A DNA stretch of 64,000 bases, taken from assembly GCA_035236585.1 (NCBI GenBank), contig CP141135.1:8714001-8778000 (forward strand), in the 5' to 3' direction. A program made the position numbers and the translations under genes. Numbering within the stretch: position 1 is the stretch's first letter; every line of letters begins with the position of its first letter. The notes beneath the pieces are model-generated. The model was not told the origin of the DNA. It did no database searches and saw nothing but the letters and a program-made list of their open reading frames with translations. Below are positions 12,722 through 25,400 of this stretch, piece after piece. This DNA is from Warburgia ugandensis (lineage: Eukaryota; Streptophyta; Magnoliopsida; Canellales; Canellaceae).

Positions 12722-14359
12722 ATGGTCAGTTTCATTCAAAATCTGCACACCGACCAAAATAATAATTGGTATCCTAGCATAAATAGAGAAGATTATAATC
12801 CTCTCTTTGATGCTAATGATCCTCCACCTCTATTCAATGATAATATACATCAATGGAGGAATCATTCTCAACCATATGGAAATAGGAGAAGGAATTATAA
12901 CCTGCAGTCGGACCAAAATAGATCACAGGAGGATAATGGGCACAATGAAATTTCTCCTAGAAGAACATTAAAAGACCATTTACAACCTAATTATACCAGC
13001 ATATCTTCATGTATAAACTTACCTCCAAATGCTAGTATGATTAAAATAAAGGTTGGAGTAATTCAATTACTTCCAAAATTTTATGGGTTATTTAGTGAGA
13101 GATGTTACACGCATTTACAAGAATTCGATGAAGTGTGCATGTTCCAACATACACAAAACATTGAATTAGATATTGTAAGACTTAAACTATTTCCTTTGTC
13201 TTTAAAGGAAAAAGCTTAGATGTGGTTTCATTCACTGTCAGTAGATTCCATACGAACATGGCAAGAAATGACTAGAAAGTTCTTGAATAAGTTCTTTCCT
13301 ATACATAAGACTAATGCTCTCTGTCAAAACATAATGAATTTTACCCGTATGATAAAGTAACTTTCTATCGATGCTGGGAAAGATTCAAGGAATTGTTGTT
13401 AACTTGTCCCCAGCATGGATATGAACTTTGGCGTATCATTAGCTTCTTTTACGAAGGACTCCATTCTGATATGCGCCAGTTTGTTGAAATAATGTGTAGT
13501 GGCAATTTCTTAAATAAACAACCAAAAGAGGCTCAAGAGTATTTGGAATGGCTGGCAGAGAGTGCACAAACTTGGGCTCATTTAGAAAATGTAGGTTACT
13601 CAAATGAGCCTAAGTTCACCACCACATTCACTAGGGAGACATTTATGCTAAGACTAGAAAAGATGATATGAAAATAGCATCCTTGCTAGAACAGAGGCCA
13701 TGGAAATGGGTAGTTTTTCCTCTAAGAGAGTCGAACAGGTGTGTAATACTTGTGAAAGTAATATGCACCCAACTCAGGAATGTCCTATTGCTCCTACATT
13801 TCAGGATGCGCTTTATGTACCGACACATTCTTATGAGAAACAATTTTCCCCATCTTCAGAGACATATAGTCCAAATTTGAGTAAACATCGAAATGAACAT
13901 GTCTCACACAAGGCCCAATACCAACCCTATCACCAAAAACAAGGACCACTTGCTCCTGGACCTTACCTTCCTCCACATAAGAGGAATGTTGAGGATAATT
14001 TCCATCAACACATGCAAAACCAGGAGAAGAACATTGCTCAAATTCAAGGCCAACTGATTGAATTGAAGGATATGATGTCCCAAAAGATGCAAACTACTGA
14101 TCAAGGTCAATGTCCTATTCCACCTAATGAAAACCTTGATGATATTGATGTGGTAGGTAAGATTAATTCTTCACTTACAAGCATCGAACAAACAAAGGCA
14201 ATTACCATTATTCCTAGTGGTAGCAAAATGGAGAAATTTGATCCTAAAATGGTTGAAATGGTGCTCAAACCTGTTAGAAAAGAGACAAATTTGTCACACC
14301 CACTGAGGAATATGACATCCTTGCTCCATTTCCAAAAAGGCTGCATCAAACTTCCATAA
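12722..14359 (+). pseudogene. Retrotransposon gag, broken
   Basis: Gag forms the RNA-packaging particle. The frame opens at 12722 and runs to a TAG at 13217-13219, in the position of a sense codon in the conserved segment that continues as MWFHSLSVDSIRTWQEMTRK, typical of the retrotransposon gag domain (PF03732). After another stop near 13360 the coding sequence continues in a different frame (13393-13671), then returns to the first frame (13700-14359). A CX2CX4HX4C zinc knuckle, CNTCESNMHPTQEC, lies near 13740-13780. One in-frame stop and two frameshifts make it non-functional as it stands. Confidence 0.85.
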
Positions 14360-16296
14360 TTGTCTTTAATTATGAGAAGCAGCCTAAAGATAAATTTATC
14401 TTGCCTTCTGATAAAATGAAAAATTTTAAATTGCAAGATAAATTTATTTATCATTCCTTTTCAGAGGCATGTCCAGCTCATTTCGTATGGGACCCAGGGA
14501 AGTTTCGAACTCAGTAATATTTTTCCTCTGAAAATTCTCTTCTAAAAATAAAGAATGTAGCTTAGTTTTTACTTTCTTCTTTTTAGGTATCCCTCAATTT
14601 TTTATTTCTCAATGCATTATCATCATCCTACTTTTTAAACATTGAGGACAATGTTTCTCTCAGGTTGGGGGGGGTGTAGAATTCTACTAATTCTATTTTT
14701 TTTTAGGTTTTTAGGTATTTTCTTGATTTTTCAAAAAATAAAATTAAAAATTGAAAAAATAAAATTTTAGGTCAATTCCTAGACTATAATAACTTTGGCT
14801 TATAAATGGACCTCAACATGACTAATTCATCATTTTACTCATTTTCTAAAACATTCCAGTAAAGCTAGGTCTTAGATCCCATATAAACACGCAGTTGCAT
14901 ATGGATAATCTAAATTGATGAGTAGCAATGATTGACAAATCATGAAGAAATTTAATAGAGACCTATAACCTAAGTAAGCTTTAGAGCCATTCATTCTTTC
15001 TGAGTGGTTATAAATATTTCTAATTTTCTTCAGCGTGCTTAAAGAAACTTGATCCCATCAACTTTTAAATTTGGCTAATTACCTGAATTGTTAGAGTATT
15101 AACTTTGAAATTCTAGAAGTTCATTGAATCTGATAGATTATAAAAAACCTAGAAAATGATTTAGGCCATCTTCGTTAACCTTGAGACATAAAGCCAACCC
15201 AAAAATATTTTTACCACTACTCAGCCAATTTGAGCCTTTTATATAAACCTTTTCTTTTTCTCACTCAACTAACCTTAATCCATATTACCCACTATAATAT
15301 ATCCATTGCCTATTTCTTTAAAAGATAAGTTAGAGATGAATGAAAATATAGTTTTTAGTTGCAATCAAAGCAAGAAAGTGAATATTGAGAATAGAAATTT
15401 TCTTCAAAAGTGATTCAAGTGAAAAAAAATTAAAATTAAGAAAAGTTTGGAGAACGCAAAGAAAAGTGGAAAAAGAAATATTCACTTTAGTACAAGCAAT
15501 GTAAAGAAAGAATTGTCAACTTTAGAAGACCTCTACTTCTTATTGAAGAAACTTTGAATACCCTTTTACCTCTTCTTTTGTACCCCATCCTAAGCCTTCA
15601 TGTTGTCCTAGTTAAAGACCTAATGATTTTAGGGTAAATATAGTCTTAATGAGGATATGAAAATATAGGATTTGGAGAATAATACTTCTAAAAGTTCAGA
15701 GGTAATGGCATCTTTCTAAAGGGATCAAAACTACATTCCATAGTATCTCCTGTTCCTTTATGAGCGTATGTGAGATAAAATTTGCTTTTATTGACTCTGC
15801 TCACATATTTAAGAGAGATATGATTTGAACCTTTATCTGAGAGACTTTATTCTCGAGTGTAGATCATTAGTGAGGATTGAGGTCAAAACATGTTTCAAAT
15901 GGAGTTAAAAGTTGTTGTCTATTCAAAAATAAAGATTATTTTATATGTATACTGCATCCACGCACACACTCTGAGAACTAAGCTAAATTGGAATGTCTAT
16001 AGCATATGGGTAGAGTTGTGAATTTTTCATTCACATGCTAAAGTGATAGATTTATTTGAAAAGAAAAAAAGAAAAAGTGGGAATTGACTTGAAAATGATA
16101 TTTTTAGAATTTTGTGGGTATATTCACTGCAAACCCTTACGAGGCCTAACTCGTCTATTAGGGGTAACCTAGGGGTTTAAGGTCTTGTTGCATATGCTAA
16201 ATGCAACCGTGAGTACCTACGAAAATGACGATCATTTTGTCCCCAATAATTTTTCGCATGTTTTGTTAGCGACTAGCAAAATGCTGGTTGGGGGTG
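14360..16296 (+). other. Noncoding interior after gag, with polypurine tract
   Basis: Pol and env would normally lie here. Instead gag is followed within about 280 bp by TTGAGGACAATGTTTC and a G-tract (14660-14680), a phrase usually found after the last coding region in Athila-like elements. The following 1.6 kb is AT-rich and untranslated. The polypurine tract GGTTGGGGGTG ends at 16296, next to the 3' LTR. Confidence 0.6.
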
Positions 16297-18209
<1,913 letters not shown>

Positions 18210-18429
18210 CTCTTTCTTTTCTAAATTCTCCTTCTCAACTTTCAAAGCTTCAAAACCCTATTTTTATTTCTGAAGGAACTAGTTTCAAGTTTGAAAGACT
18301 TATGTTCATCTGCAAGAAGGAAACAAAATTTTAAAAGAATTTTGAGAATTAAGAAATATACAATGAAATAGAGCTCTACATAGAAATTAAAATACTGACC
18401 ACATATTGATGAGTTGAGATTGTTCTTGA

Positions 18430-18901
18430 AATTTTTGACATATCAAGCAACTTTCAAAGCAACACAAAAATTGAACATCATAGATCACACTTCATCACTC
18501 ATACTTAGTTCTCTTCTAATAATGCAAAATCTCAATTCACTTAATAGTTTAGTCGAAATATTATTAAGTTGTTTCTCAATTCCAACCAATTCCTACAAAA
18601 TGTCATCTTTCTACTCATTATCTTTAAGAAAATGATGCTTAGTCTCTCTTCATGCTTGGTTTTAGAGTGCTGAATGGGTTCTTTGAGAGAGTGATTATAA
18701 TAAAGATCACAAAAAATAGAATATGATTGTTATAATCTTCTAGTTATTGTTACATCCAAGGTATTTAAGCATAACAAATTGTCAACTAAGATGTATTCAA
18801 CTTCTATGGTATATAATGCTACATCATTTTGTTTCTTTGCGAATCAATAAATTAACATTTCTCCAAAAGTTTGCATATTTTGTTAGCACCTTTTCTATGA
18901 A
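18430..18901 (-). pseudogene. Copia pol 3' end (RNase H to C-terminus)
   Basis: The minus strand reads GANKICKLLEKC and QRNKMM in place of the usual S-x-x-x-C-Q-F-L-G and K-K-Q-N of copia RNase H, then ITLSKNPFSTLKPS and KHHFLKDNE, corresponding to the N-L-S-K-N-P...S-K-H-I and R-H-H-F-L-R-D blocks. At least six stops occur. The joint with the next part of pol is split exactly at the LINE B target duplication, so it was one continuous sequence before that insertion. Confidence 0.7.
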
Positions 18902-18937
18902 CTCCGCCAATGCCGGTCCCAAGCCCGGATAAAAAAG

Positions 18938-19330
18938 GAGGAGGGTCTTGCGTCAGGTGCCAGCCGGCAAGGGAGAAGTTGAAGATGATTCTATTATTTC
19001 TTTCTTACAAATTAATATGTATTTGTATATTAGTTTGTGAGGAAGAAATGAGAATCATCTCCAGCTTCTTAAAAGATGGCAACCCTTGTATCAGGTAGCC
19101 AGCCGGCAAGGGGGAAGTTGAAGATGATTCTATTATTTCTTTCTTACAAATAAATATGCATTTGTATATTAGTTTGTGAGGGAGAAATGAAAATCATCTT
19201 CAGCTTCTTAAAATATGGCCACCCTTGCGTCAGGTAGCCAATGGCAAGGGTGAAGCTGAAGATGATTTTAATGATTTTAATGAAAATCATCTTCAGCTTT
19301 TAAAACTATGGCAACCCCAACATGACATGA
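18938..19330 (+). repeat. LINE 5' monomers, 138-139 bp tandem units
   Basis: The marker CTTGCGTCAGG/CTTGTATCAGG recurs at 18947, 19085 and 19224, giving periods of 138 and 139 bp and about 2.5 units. Each unit contains an internal inverted repeat (GAAGATGATTCT against AGAATCATCT) around an AT-rich centre. Equivalent monomers are present in copies C (44150-44580) and D (46375-46680). Tandem 5' monomers often act as promoters in other LINE families; that role is inferred here. Confidence 0.8.
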
Positions 19331-20181
19331 ATCGAAATTTGAAATTCGCTCAAGCTAGAGCGTTCCCCATAAGCGACGCGCTGCATCGGATCCCGGATGC
19401 AGTGAAAAATAAGCAAGGGTTGCTAGGGCGTTCTCCCAGAAGCGACGCGCTACATCGGATCCCGGGTGTAGTGAAAAATGGGCAAGGGCTGCTAGAGCGT
19501 CCCCTCGGAAGTGACGCGCTGCATCAGAACCCAAGTGCAGTGAAAAGTGGACATGGGTTCATACCATGGAGGTCGAGAAAGGCGATAGTAAATAGGGAAT
19601 CTCCAAATCATAAGATTCGCATCGCCACATGGAATATAGGGACATTGACAAGCAAGTGGAAAGGGGCTAAAGCTAGAGAAATAGATGGGTATAAATTATG
19701 GTACGTAGGAAAGGAAAATAATAGAAATGGCGTCGGAATAATACTGGATAAGGAATTAAAGGATAAAGTTGTGGACGTTAAAAGAATCAGTGATAGAATT
19801 ATAATAATAAAAATGATTCTAGGAGAGCAGATTATAAATATTATAAGTGCATATGCACCACAAGTAGGGCTACAAGATATAATTAAGAGACAGTTTTGGG
19901 AAGATATGGAGGGAGTCATGCAAGAAATTCCCAATACTGAGGGAATATTTATAGGAGCAGACTTAAATGGCCATGTAGGAAAAGATAAGGAAGGATATGA
20001 TAGAATACACGGAGGGTATGGTATAGGTGAACGAAACGAGATGGGGGAGAATATCCTCGATTTTGCTTTGTCATATAACCTATCCATTGCAAATACACTC
20101 TTTAAGAAGAGGGATGAACACTTAATAACCTTTAAAAGTGGACTTCATAAAAGCCAAATAAACTTTTTTTCTACTTGGTAA
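19225..20181 (+). pseudogene. LINE copy B endonuclease region
   Basis: A 318-codon open frame covers the repeat region and most of the endonuclease: RIATWNIGTLTS, IGADLNGHVG and QINFF. About 23 residues present in copy A, from after GTLT to before KWKGAKAREID, are deleted, removing the QET segment that holds a catalytic glutamate. The Asp of Q-I-D-F is Asn here too. The frame breaks near 20165-20181 by a small indel in a T-run and resumes at 20251-20505 (SQHRLMVMDI-type end segment, just upstream of or including 20251), stopping at TAG in KETW. Confidence 0.85.
19371..19577 (+). repeat. Three 69-bp repeats encoding a 23-residue motif
   Basis: The units start at 19371, 19440 and 19509, exactly 69 bp apart, and stay in one open frame with the endonuclease. 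Each encodes SDALH(R/Q)(I/N)P followed by VK(N/S)G(Q/H)G(L/F). The same repeats occur in copies A and D. Confidence 0.9.
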
Positions 20182-20509
20182 TAATGAACGATCTATATGT
20201 AAGGATTGTAAGGTGATACCGGTGAGAGTTTAACCTCACAACATAGGTTAATGGTTATGGATATTCATATCAAAAGATGGAGTAAAAGAACTGAACTTAA
20301 TACACATCCAAAAACTAAGTGGTGGAACTTAAAAGGAGAGAAAATAACCTCATTCAAAAATAAGTTGACGGTAGAAGGAAATTGGAATTATGAAACAGAA
20401 GTAAATACCATGTGGACTAATATGGCTGAGTCCATTAAGAAAGTGGCAAAAGATGTCTTAGGAGTATCTAAAGGTAAAAGGCTATTAGCAAAGGAAACAT
20501 GGTAGTGGA

Positions 20510-22395
20510 ATGAAACAAAGGCAAAAAGCTATTAAAGAAAAACGAATGCATTTTAAAGCATGGCAGAAGATTAGAAATAATGAAAACTATGAACAATATA
20601 AGAATGCTAAAAACGTTGCTAAGAGAATAGTAAGTGAGGCTAAACTTAAAGCATATGATGAGCTCTATAATAGACTAGAAACAAGAGAAGGTGAGAAAGA
20701 TGTGTTTAAACTTGCAAAGGTAAGAGAACAGAAGAGTAAGGACTTAGAGCATGTTAGGTGCATTAGAAGCGATGATCAAAGGGTATTAGTCAAAGACGCT
20801 GAGATCAAACAAATGTGGGAAATATACTTCCAAAAATTGTTAAATGACAATGGCCCTGAGAATATAGGAATTGAAAATACTATAAATCTAAATAACACTG
20901 GATATTATAGATATGAACGTAGGATTAGAATGCTTAAAGTAAAAGAGGCCTTGAGAAAGATGAAATCAGGAAAGGCCATGGGGCCTAATAGTATACCAAT
21001 AGAGGTTTGGAAGCATATGGGAGATATTGGGATAGTTTGGTTGACCAAGTTGTTTAACAAGATTATAAAATCAAAGAAAATGCCTGATGAGTGGAGGAAA
21101 AGCTCTATTGTACCAATCTATAAGAATAAAGGAGACATTCAGAGCTGCACTAATTATCGAGGGATCAAACTTATGAGCCACACCATGAAACTTTTTGAAA
21201 GAGTCATTGAGAAGAGGCTACGACATGAAACAAGTGTATCGGAGAATCAGTTCGGTTTCATGCCTGGGAGGTCTACCATGGAAGCTATTTTCTTACTAAG
21301 ACAATTAGTAGAGAAATATAGGGAGAGGAGAAAAGACCTACACATGGTCTTTATTGACTTAGAGAAGGCTTATGATAGAGTCCCTAGAGAGTTAATATGG
21401 AGGGTGTTAGGTGTTAAAGGGGTTTCTCAGGGGTATATAGACATAATTAAAGATATGTATGAGGGAGCAAAAACAAATGTTAAGACCACTAGTGGCGTGA
21501 CCGGTGATTTTCCGTCACCTTTGTCGGATTGCATCAAGGATCGGCATTGAGTCCATACCTTTTCACATTAGTTATGGATGAGTTAACAAAACATCTGCAT
21601 GAGGAGATTCCCTGGTGCATGCTATTTGCAGACGATATAGTCCTATTTGATGAGACAAGGGAGGGTGTCAACATAAAGCTAGTGCTATGGAGAGAAGCAT
21701 TAGAATCGAAAGGATTTAAAATTAGCTGAACTAAGACAGAATATATGGAATGTAATTTTAGCAAGGAGAGTAGGAGTGGAGCACCAGTCAAGATTGATAA
21801 CTAAGAGGTCCCCATGAGAGATCACTTCCGATACTTAGGATCATTGATCCATGAGAGTGGAGAGATTGAGAGGGAGGTTACCCAGAGAATCCAAGCGGGT
21901 TGGAACAAATGGAGATGTGCATCGGAGGTTTTATGTGATCAGCGAGTGCCACTAAAACTAAAGGAAAAATTCTATAGGATGGCTATAAGGCCGGCCATGC
22001 TCTATGAATCAGAGTGTTGGGCAGTTAAGGAACATCATACTCATAGGCTGAGTGTTGTAGAAATGAGGATGTTGAGATGGATGAGTGGTAAGACAAGAAA
22101 GGATAGAATTAGAAATGAAAATATTAGAAGAAATTTAGGGATAGCACCAATAGCTAACAAGATGAGGGAGATTAGACTTAGATGGTTTGGACATGTTCAA
22201 AGGAGGCCAACAACGGCACCAGTTAGAAAGAGTGAGGCAATACAAGTTGAAGGTTCTAAAAGGGCAAGGGGAAGGCCCAAAAGAACGTGGATAGAAGTGG
22301 TGAGGAAAGATTTAAAAACTTTGGGACTAAATGAAGCCATGGTATTTAATAGAGTGGAATGGAGGAATAAGATTCATGTGGCGACCCCTAATTGA
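20510..22395 (+). pseudogene. LINE copy B reverse transcriptase and C-terminal part
   Basis: The RT is open from 20510 to 21550 with [34 protein letters not shown] and [13 protein letters not shown] one-base change near 21520 shifts frame before the [11 protein letters not shown] block, which continues at 21529-21729 with [11 protein letters not shown] (the FADD catalytic box). A TGA at about 21727 and a TAA near 21803 interrupt it. The C-terminal basic block is open at 21814-22395 and includes RWFGHVQRRPTTAP and RGRPKRTWIEVV. Domains are complete but not in a single frame. Confidence 0.85.
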
Positions 22396-22436
22396 GATAA
22401 GGTCTTGATGATGATGATGATGACCTTTTCTATGAA

Positions 22437-23460
22437 TTCTACATTCATCATAATTATCATCATTATATGCATTCAAATAAAAGGAACTATTTTTATCATA
22501 CCATAGTCCAAGGTGTAGCTTGTGAATAAGATATCTAAAGATTCTCTTAATAGAAATAAAGTGAGATTGTTTAGGATTAGATTGATATCTAGCACGCACA
22601 CACTGAATTGAATATCATGTCTACTTTTAGTATGATACAACAATGATCTTATCATGCTTCTATACATTTTAATATTAATAATTTTTCCTTTCTTGTATTG
22701 TATTTCTTCATGGATAGGCTTATTGGTGTTTCAATTGACATTTTTTATTCCATTTTAAACTTATTAGATAGTTCTTTGGCATGTTTTACTTGGTTGACAA
22801 AGATTACATCTCGTATTTGTTTTACTTGAAGTCCAAGAAAGAAGCTAAGCTAACCCATCATTCATTTTTTAAATTTAATTTGCATACACTTGAAGAACTC
22901 CTTGCACACATCAATAACACTGTGTTATATCATCAACATAAACTTGAATTATACGAATGCCATTGCCCTTGGTTTTTATAAAGGGAGTTGTGTGAGCTTT
23001 TCCTCTTAAAAAAATAAGTCTATAAAAACTTACTCAATCCCTCATGCAAAGCTTTTGAAGCTTGCTTTAAACTATAGAGAGCTTTGGACAATTTGAAAAT
23101 ATGATATGGAATCTCTAAATTTTCAAAACCAAGAGGTTGTTTAACATAAACTACTTTATTTGAAAAACCATTTAGAAAAATAATTCTTCATATCTATTTG
23201 GTAAAAGTTAAAACTGTTGAAGCATGAAAAATATGAGAAGCATTTTAATAGCATTTCATCAAAATCAATTCCTTCCTCTTGGGAATAACCTTTGCAACTA
23301 TGTTAGCTTTGTTTCTAATGATCAGACCAAGTTCATCAAGTTTATTTCTAAAACTTTGCTTGGTTCCAGTGACATGGTAGTCATAAGGTCTAAGAACTAA
23401 AGTCCGAACTCTGTTCCTTTTAAATTGGTCCAATTCTTCCAACAATGTCATAATTCAATC
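22437..23460 (-). pseudogene. Copia reverse transcriptase / RNase H fragment
   Basis: Read right to left: the RT N-terminal block (23245-23451: ELDQFKRNRVRTLV, GTKQSFRNKLDELG), then QPLGFENLEIPYHIFKL and the ALYSLKQA block around 23040-23150, then the catalytic-box region near 22900-22960 (YVDD-like but disrupted), MYRSMIRSLLYHT (22473-22667) and the SNPKQSH to GLWY block (22437-22599). Frames change several times and stops are common, so it is non-functional. Confidence 0.75.
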
Positions 23461-23958
23461 TATATCTAACAAATTGTCTCAAACAATGTTGGGTTCAAAT
23501 AGGTATACAAAAGCAGCAGCAAATTTACATACATTTATAGGATTAGCTCTTATTGGATCACCCATAATTTGGTCCTTTGGATGACTAAATGCATATCTTC
23601 ATTCTCTTGGCGAGCGATGTTATGGTTTATCTTCTTGTTAGCGAGAAGCTTCATGCTCCTTTGGTCATAAATCACTTCCATGGTTGTCAAGATTCTTCAT
23701 TTTATCCACTAGACCCTCCTTCTCATTCAAACTACATTTCTTTCCCAAAGAAGGTGTAAATTTATCGAAAACTAAATGAATGTACTCTACAACTACAGGT
23801 CTTGAAGTTAAATACTTTATGTGCTTTGTTATTCATGGAGTATTTAATAAGGATAATGTTGTCATTATATTTTGAATCAAATTTTCCTAAGTTTGATTGT
23901 TCAAGATAAAATATGGGAAATGATATTGGTACGAAGGTTTTCTTTAGTGGCAAGAATT

Positions 23959-24139
23959 TAAAGGGCAGTCCCTGTGCACAAAGCTCCCTCATATGCGAGG
24001 TCTGGAGAAGGGGCAAACCACAAGTGTCAATAATATGCAGCCTTACCTTGCATTTCACAAGAGGCTATTTCCATAGCTTGAGTCCGTGACCTTAAGGTCA
24101 CACCATGACAACTCTACCGTTGCGCCAAGGCTCCCCTTC
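23959..24139 (-). mobile_element. Complete Au-type SINE
   Basis: A 181-bp tRNA-derived SINE in reverse orientation, flanked by the 17-bp duplication CTTTAGTGGCAAGAATT (23942-23958 and 24140-24156). On its own strand it begins GGGGAGCCTTGGCGCAACGG, carries the B-box region GGTCACGGACTCAAGC (mutated from GGTTCGA) and the CCTCTTGTGAAATGCAAGG segment, and ends in the conserved GTGCACAGGGACTGCCC tail. The length equals the usual Au SINE length. It sits in the copia relic. Confidence 0.85.
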
Positions 24140-24156
24140 CTTTAGTGGCAAGAATT

Positions 24157-25094
24157 AAAAGGGAAAAATGGTAAAGTATTATTTGATTGTTATGTATACT
24201 GCTTTAAGACAAGCCTTTCACTTCTATTAGCAGCTATATCATCCTACTGTATTGCAGTGACAATGTCACCAGACATGTGGCTGTCAAAATATGCAAACAA
24301 TGTCAAGTGATCCAAACCATTTATCCTCCAAACCTTGTTCATATTATTTCTCAAAATTCCTTAATATTTAGCATCTACTATCCATTACACAATAAGAAAT
24401 TCAAAGAATGCAACTATTTGATACATCCAACTTTTGAGCGAAAGCTTACTCAGCACAAAACCTAGAAGATGAATAGCTAGGATCACATGAGAAATAGTCC
24501 CTACTCATGGATGAAGACAAATGGATAACATACATATGTAGGCCATTTTCTCATATCCAAACTGTGCATCTTTTCTGTTTTGTGCTGTATGAGTTGTGCC
24601 TCAAAAATATAATGCATCAATGATTGTAGTAATTCATTTTCTAAGCATAAATTGGGCAATGGATGTTGGATATTATATGTTCCATGGATGGGTTTTGAGG
24701 GATAGTTGTATATGTCAAGGCTCAGAGTATAAGCAGGATGGATCACCCCAAACACTAGCATGCTTGCACATCCACATGGTGTTTCCATTGCAACTTGGGA
24801 GGGAGAGATGAAAAATGCTATTAGTAATGCTTTCAACATAGAAGACTTTTTCAATGCAAGATGAAAAATTACTTGCAATTCTAATACTAGAAATCTTTCC
24901 TTTTTCATCTCTATCAAAAGAGATAATGCCTCAATTGTTAGGCTAAAGACTAGGAAAGAGGATTTTGTCTTCAATCATGTCTTGAATACCCATTATCAAG
25001 GTATCATAGTCTTTGGTGCTTTGGATGTGAGACATAAGTCAGTCCTCCTCCTTCTCTTCTTCTTCTTCTCTGGCTATGAAACAAAGGTTAGCCA
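24157..25094 (-). pseudogene. Copia protease/pre-integrase remnant
   Basis: Between about 24750 and 24980 the minus strand reads GIISFDRDEKGKISS and CIEKVFYVESITNSIFHL, matching the layout of the copia pre-integrase segment (G-x-V-x-F-G-x-x-x-K-G-K ... I-x-x-V-L-x-V-x-x-L-x-x-N-L-L-S). Stops and frameshifts are frequent. The 24157-24500 part has no clear motif but is collinear. Confidence 0.5.
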
Positions 25095-25119
25095 CTCCTC
25101 TTCTTCTTCTTCTTCTTCT

Positions 25120-25212
<93 letters not shown>
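25095..25212 (+). repeat. Compound microsatellite (TTC)n(CT)n(AC)n
   Basis: About nine TTC units pass into roughly 22 CT units and then about 21 AC units. It lies inside the gag-like region of the copia relic. Confidence 0.95.
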
Positions 25213-25215
<3 letters not shown>

Positions 25216-25217
<2 letters not shown>

Positions 25218-25400
25218 TTACAAATTTCTTGAATCTTCTAATAAGAAGACTGATCACTCCATCACTATCATGACAACTTTCAAACTCTTCCTCAACAAGT
25301 TGATTCCAAAGCAAATCCTTTGTATTTCTTTTTCTTAGATTCTTCCTCATCTTTGCTAGTTGCTGCTTTGAGATCATCCTAACTTGTTCTTTGGCTTTCG
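25216..25400 (-). pseudogene. Copia gag-like remnant
   Basis: The minus strand encodes MRKNLRKRNTKDLL, VEEEFESCHD and VISLLIRRFKKFV, resembling the acidic stretch plus R-R-F-x-x-F segment that precedes the zinc knuckle in SIRE/Tork-type copia Gag. The knuckle itself is lost in the microsatellite next door. The assignment rests on pattern and position. Confidence 0.4.

Larger units (their letters stand above)
18902..22423 (+). mobile_element. RTE-clade LINE, copy B (full length)
   Basis: This 3522-bp element is flanked by a 13-bp target duplication CCTTTTCTATGAA (18889-18901 and 22424-22436) and ends in (GAT)n. It contains a 5' region of 138-139 bp monomers, the 69-bp repeats, endonuclease, RT and C-terminal block. 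It is the most complete copy in the window, beginning CTCCGCCAATGCCGGTCCC as copy C does, so this is probably the true 5' end. It sits inside the copia relic. Stops and frameshifts prevent a complete protein. Confidence 0.93.
18430..25400 (-). mobile_element. Decayed Ty1-copia retrotransposon, interrupted by LINE B and a SINE
   Basis: Minus-strand remnants follow copia order from right to left: gag-like acidic and RRFKKF segment (about 25216-25400), pre-integrase segment (about 24500-24990), RT (about 22650-23460), the RT/RNase H joint (22437-22667) and RNase H to the end of pol (18430-18901). Motifs include NKLDELGLIIRNKA, CARYQSNPKQSH and FRYLIHKLHLGLWY. Every block carries stops and frameshifts. 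LINE B (18902-22423) and an Au SINE (23959-24139) inserted later. LTR ends were not found. Its left end meets the gag-only element's flank near 18215-18430. Confidence 0.75.

Noticed and set aside
24501-24974. 157-codon minus-strand open frame considered as a membrane protein gene
   Set aside because: A different frame of the same stretch gives copia pre-integrase motifs, so it is treated as retrotransposon debris.
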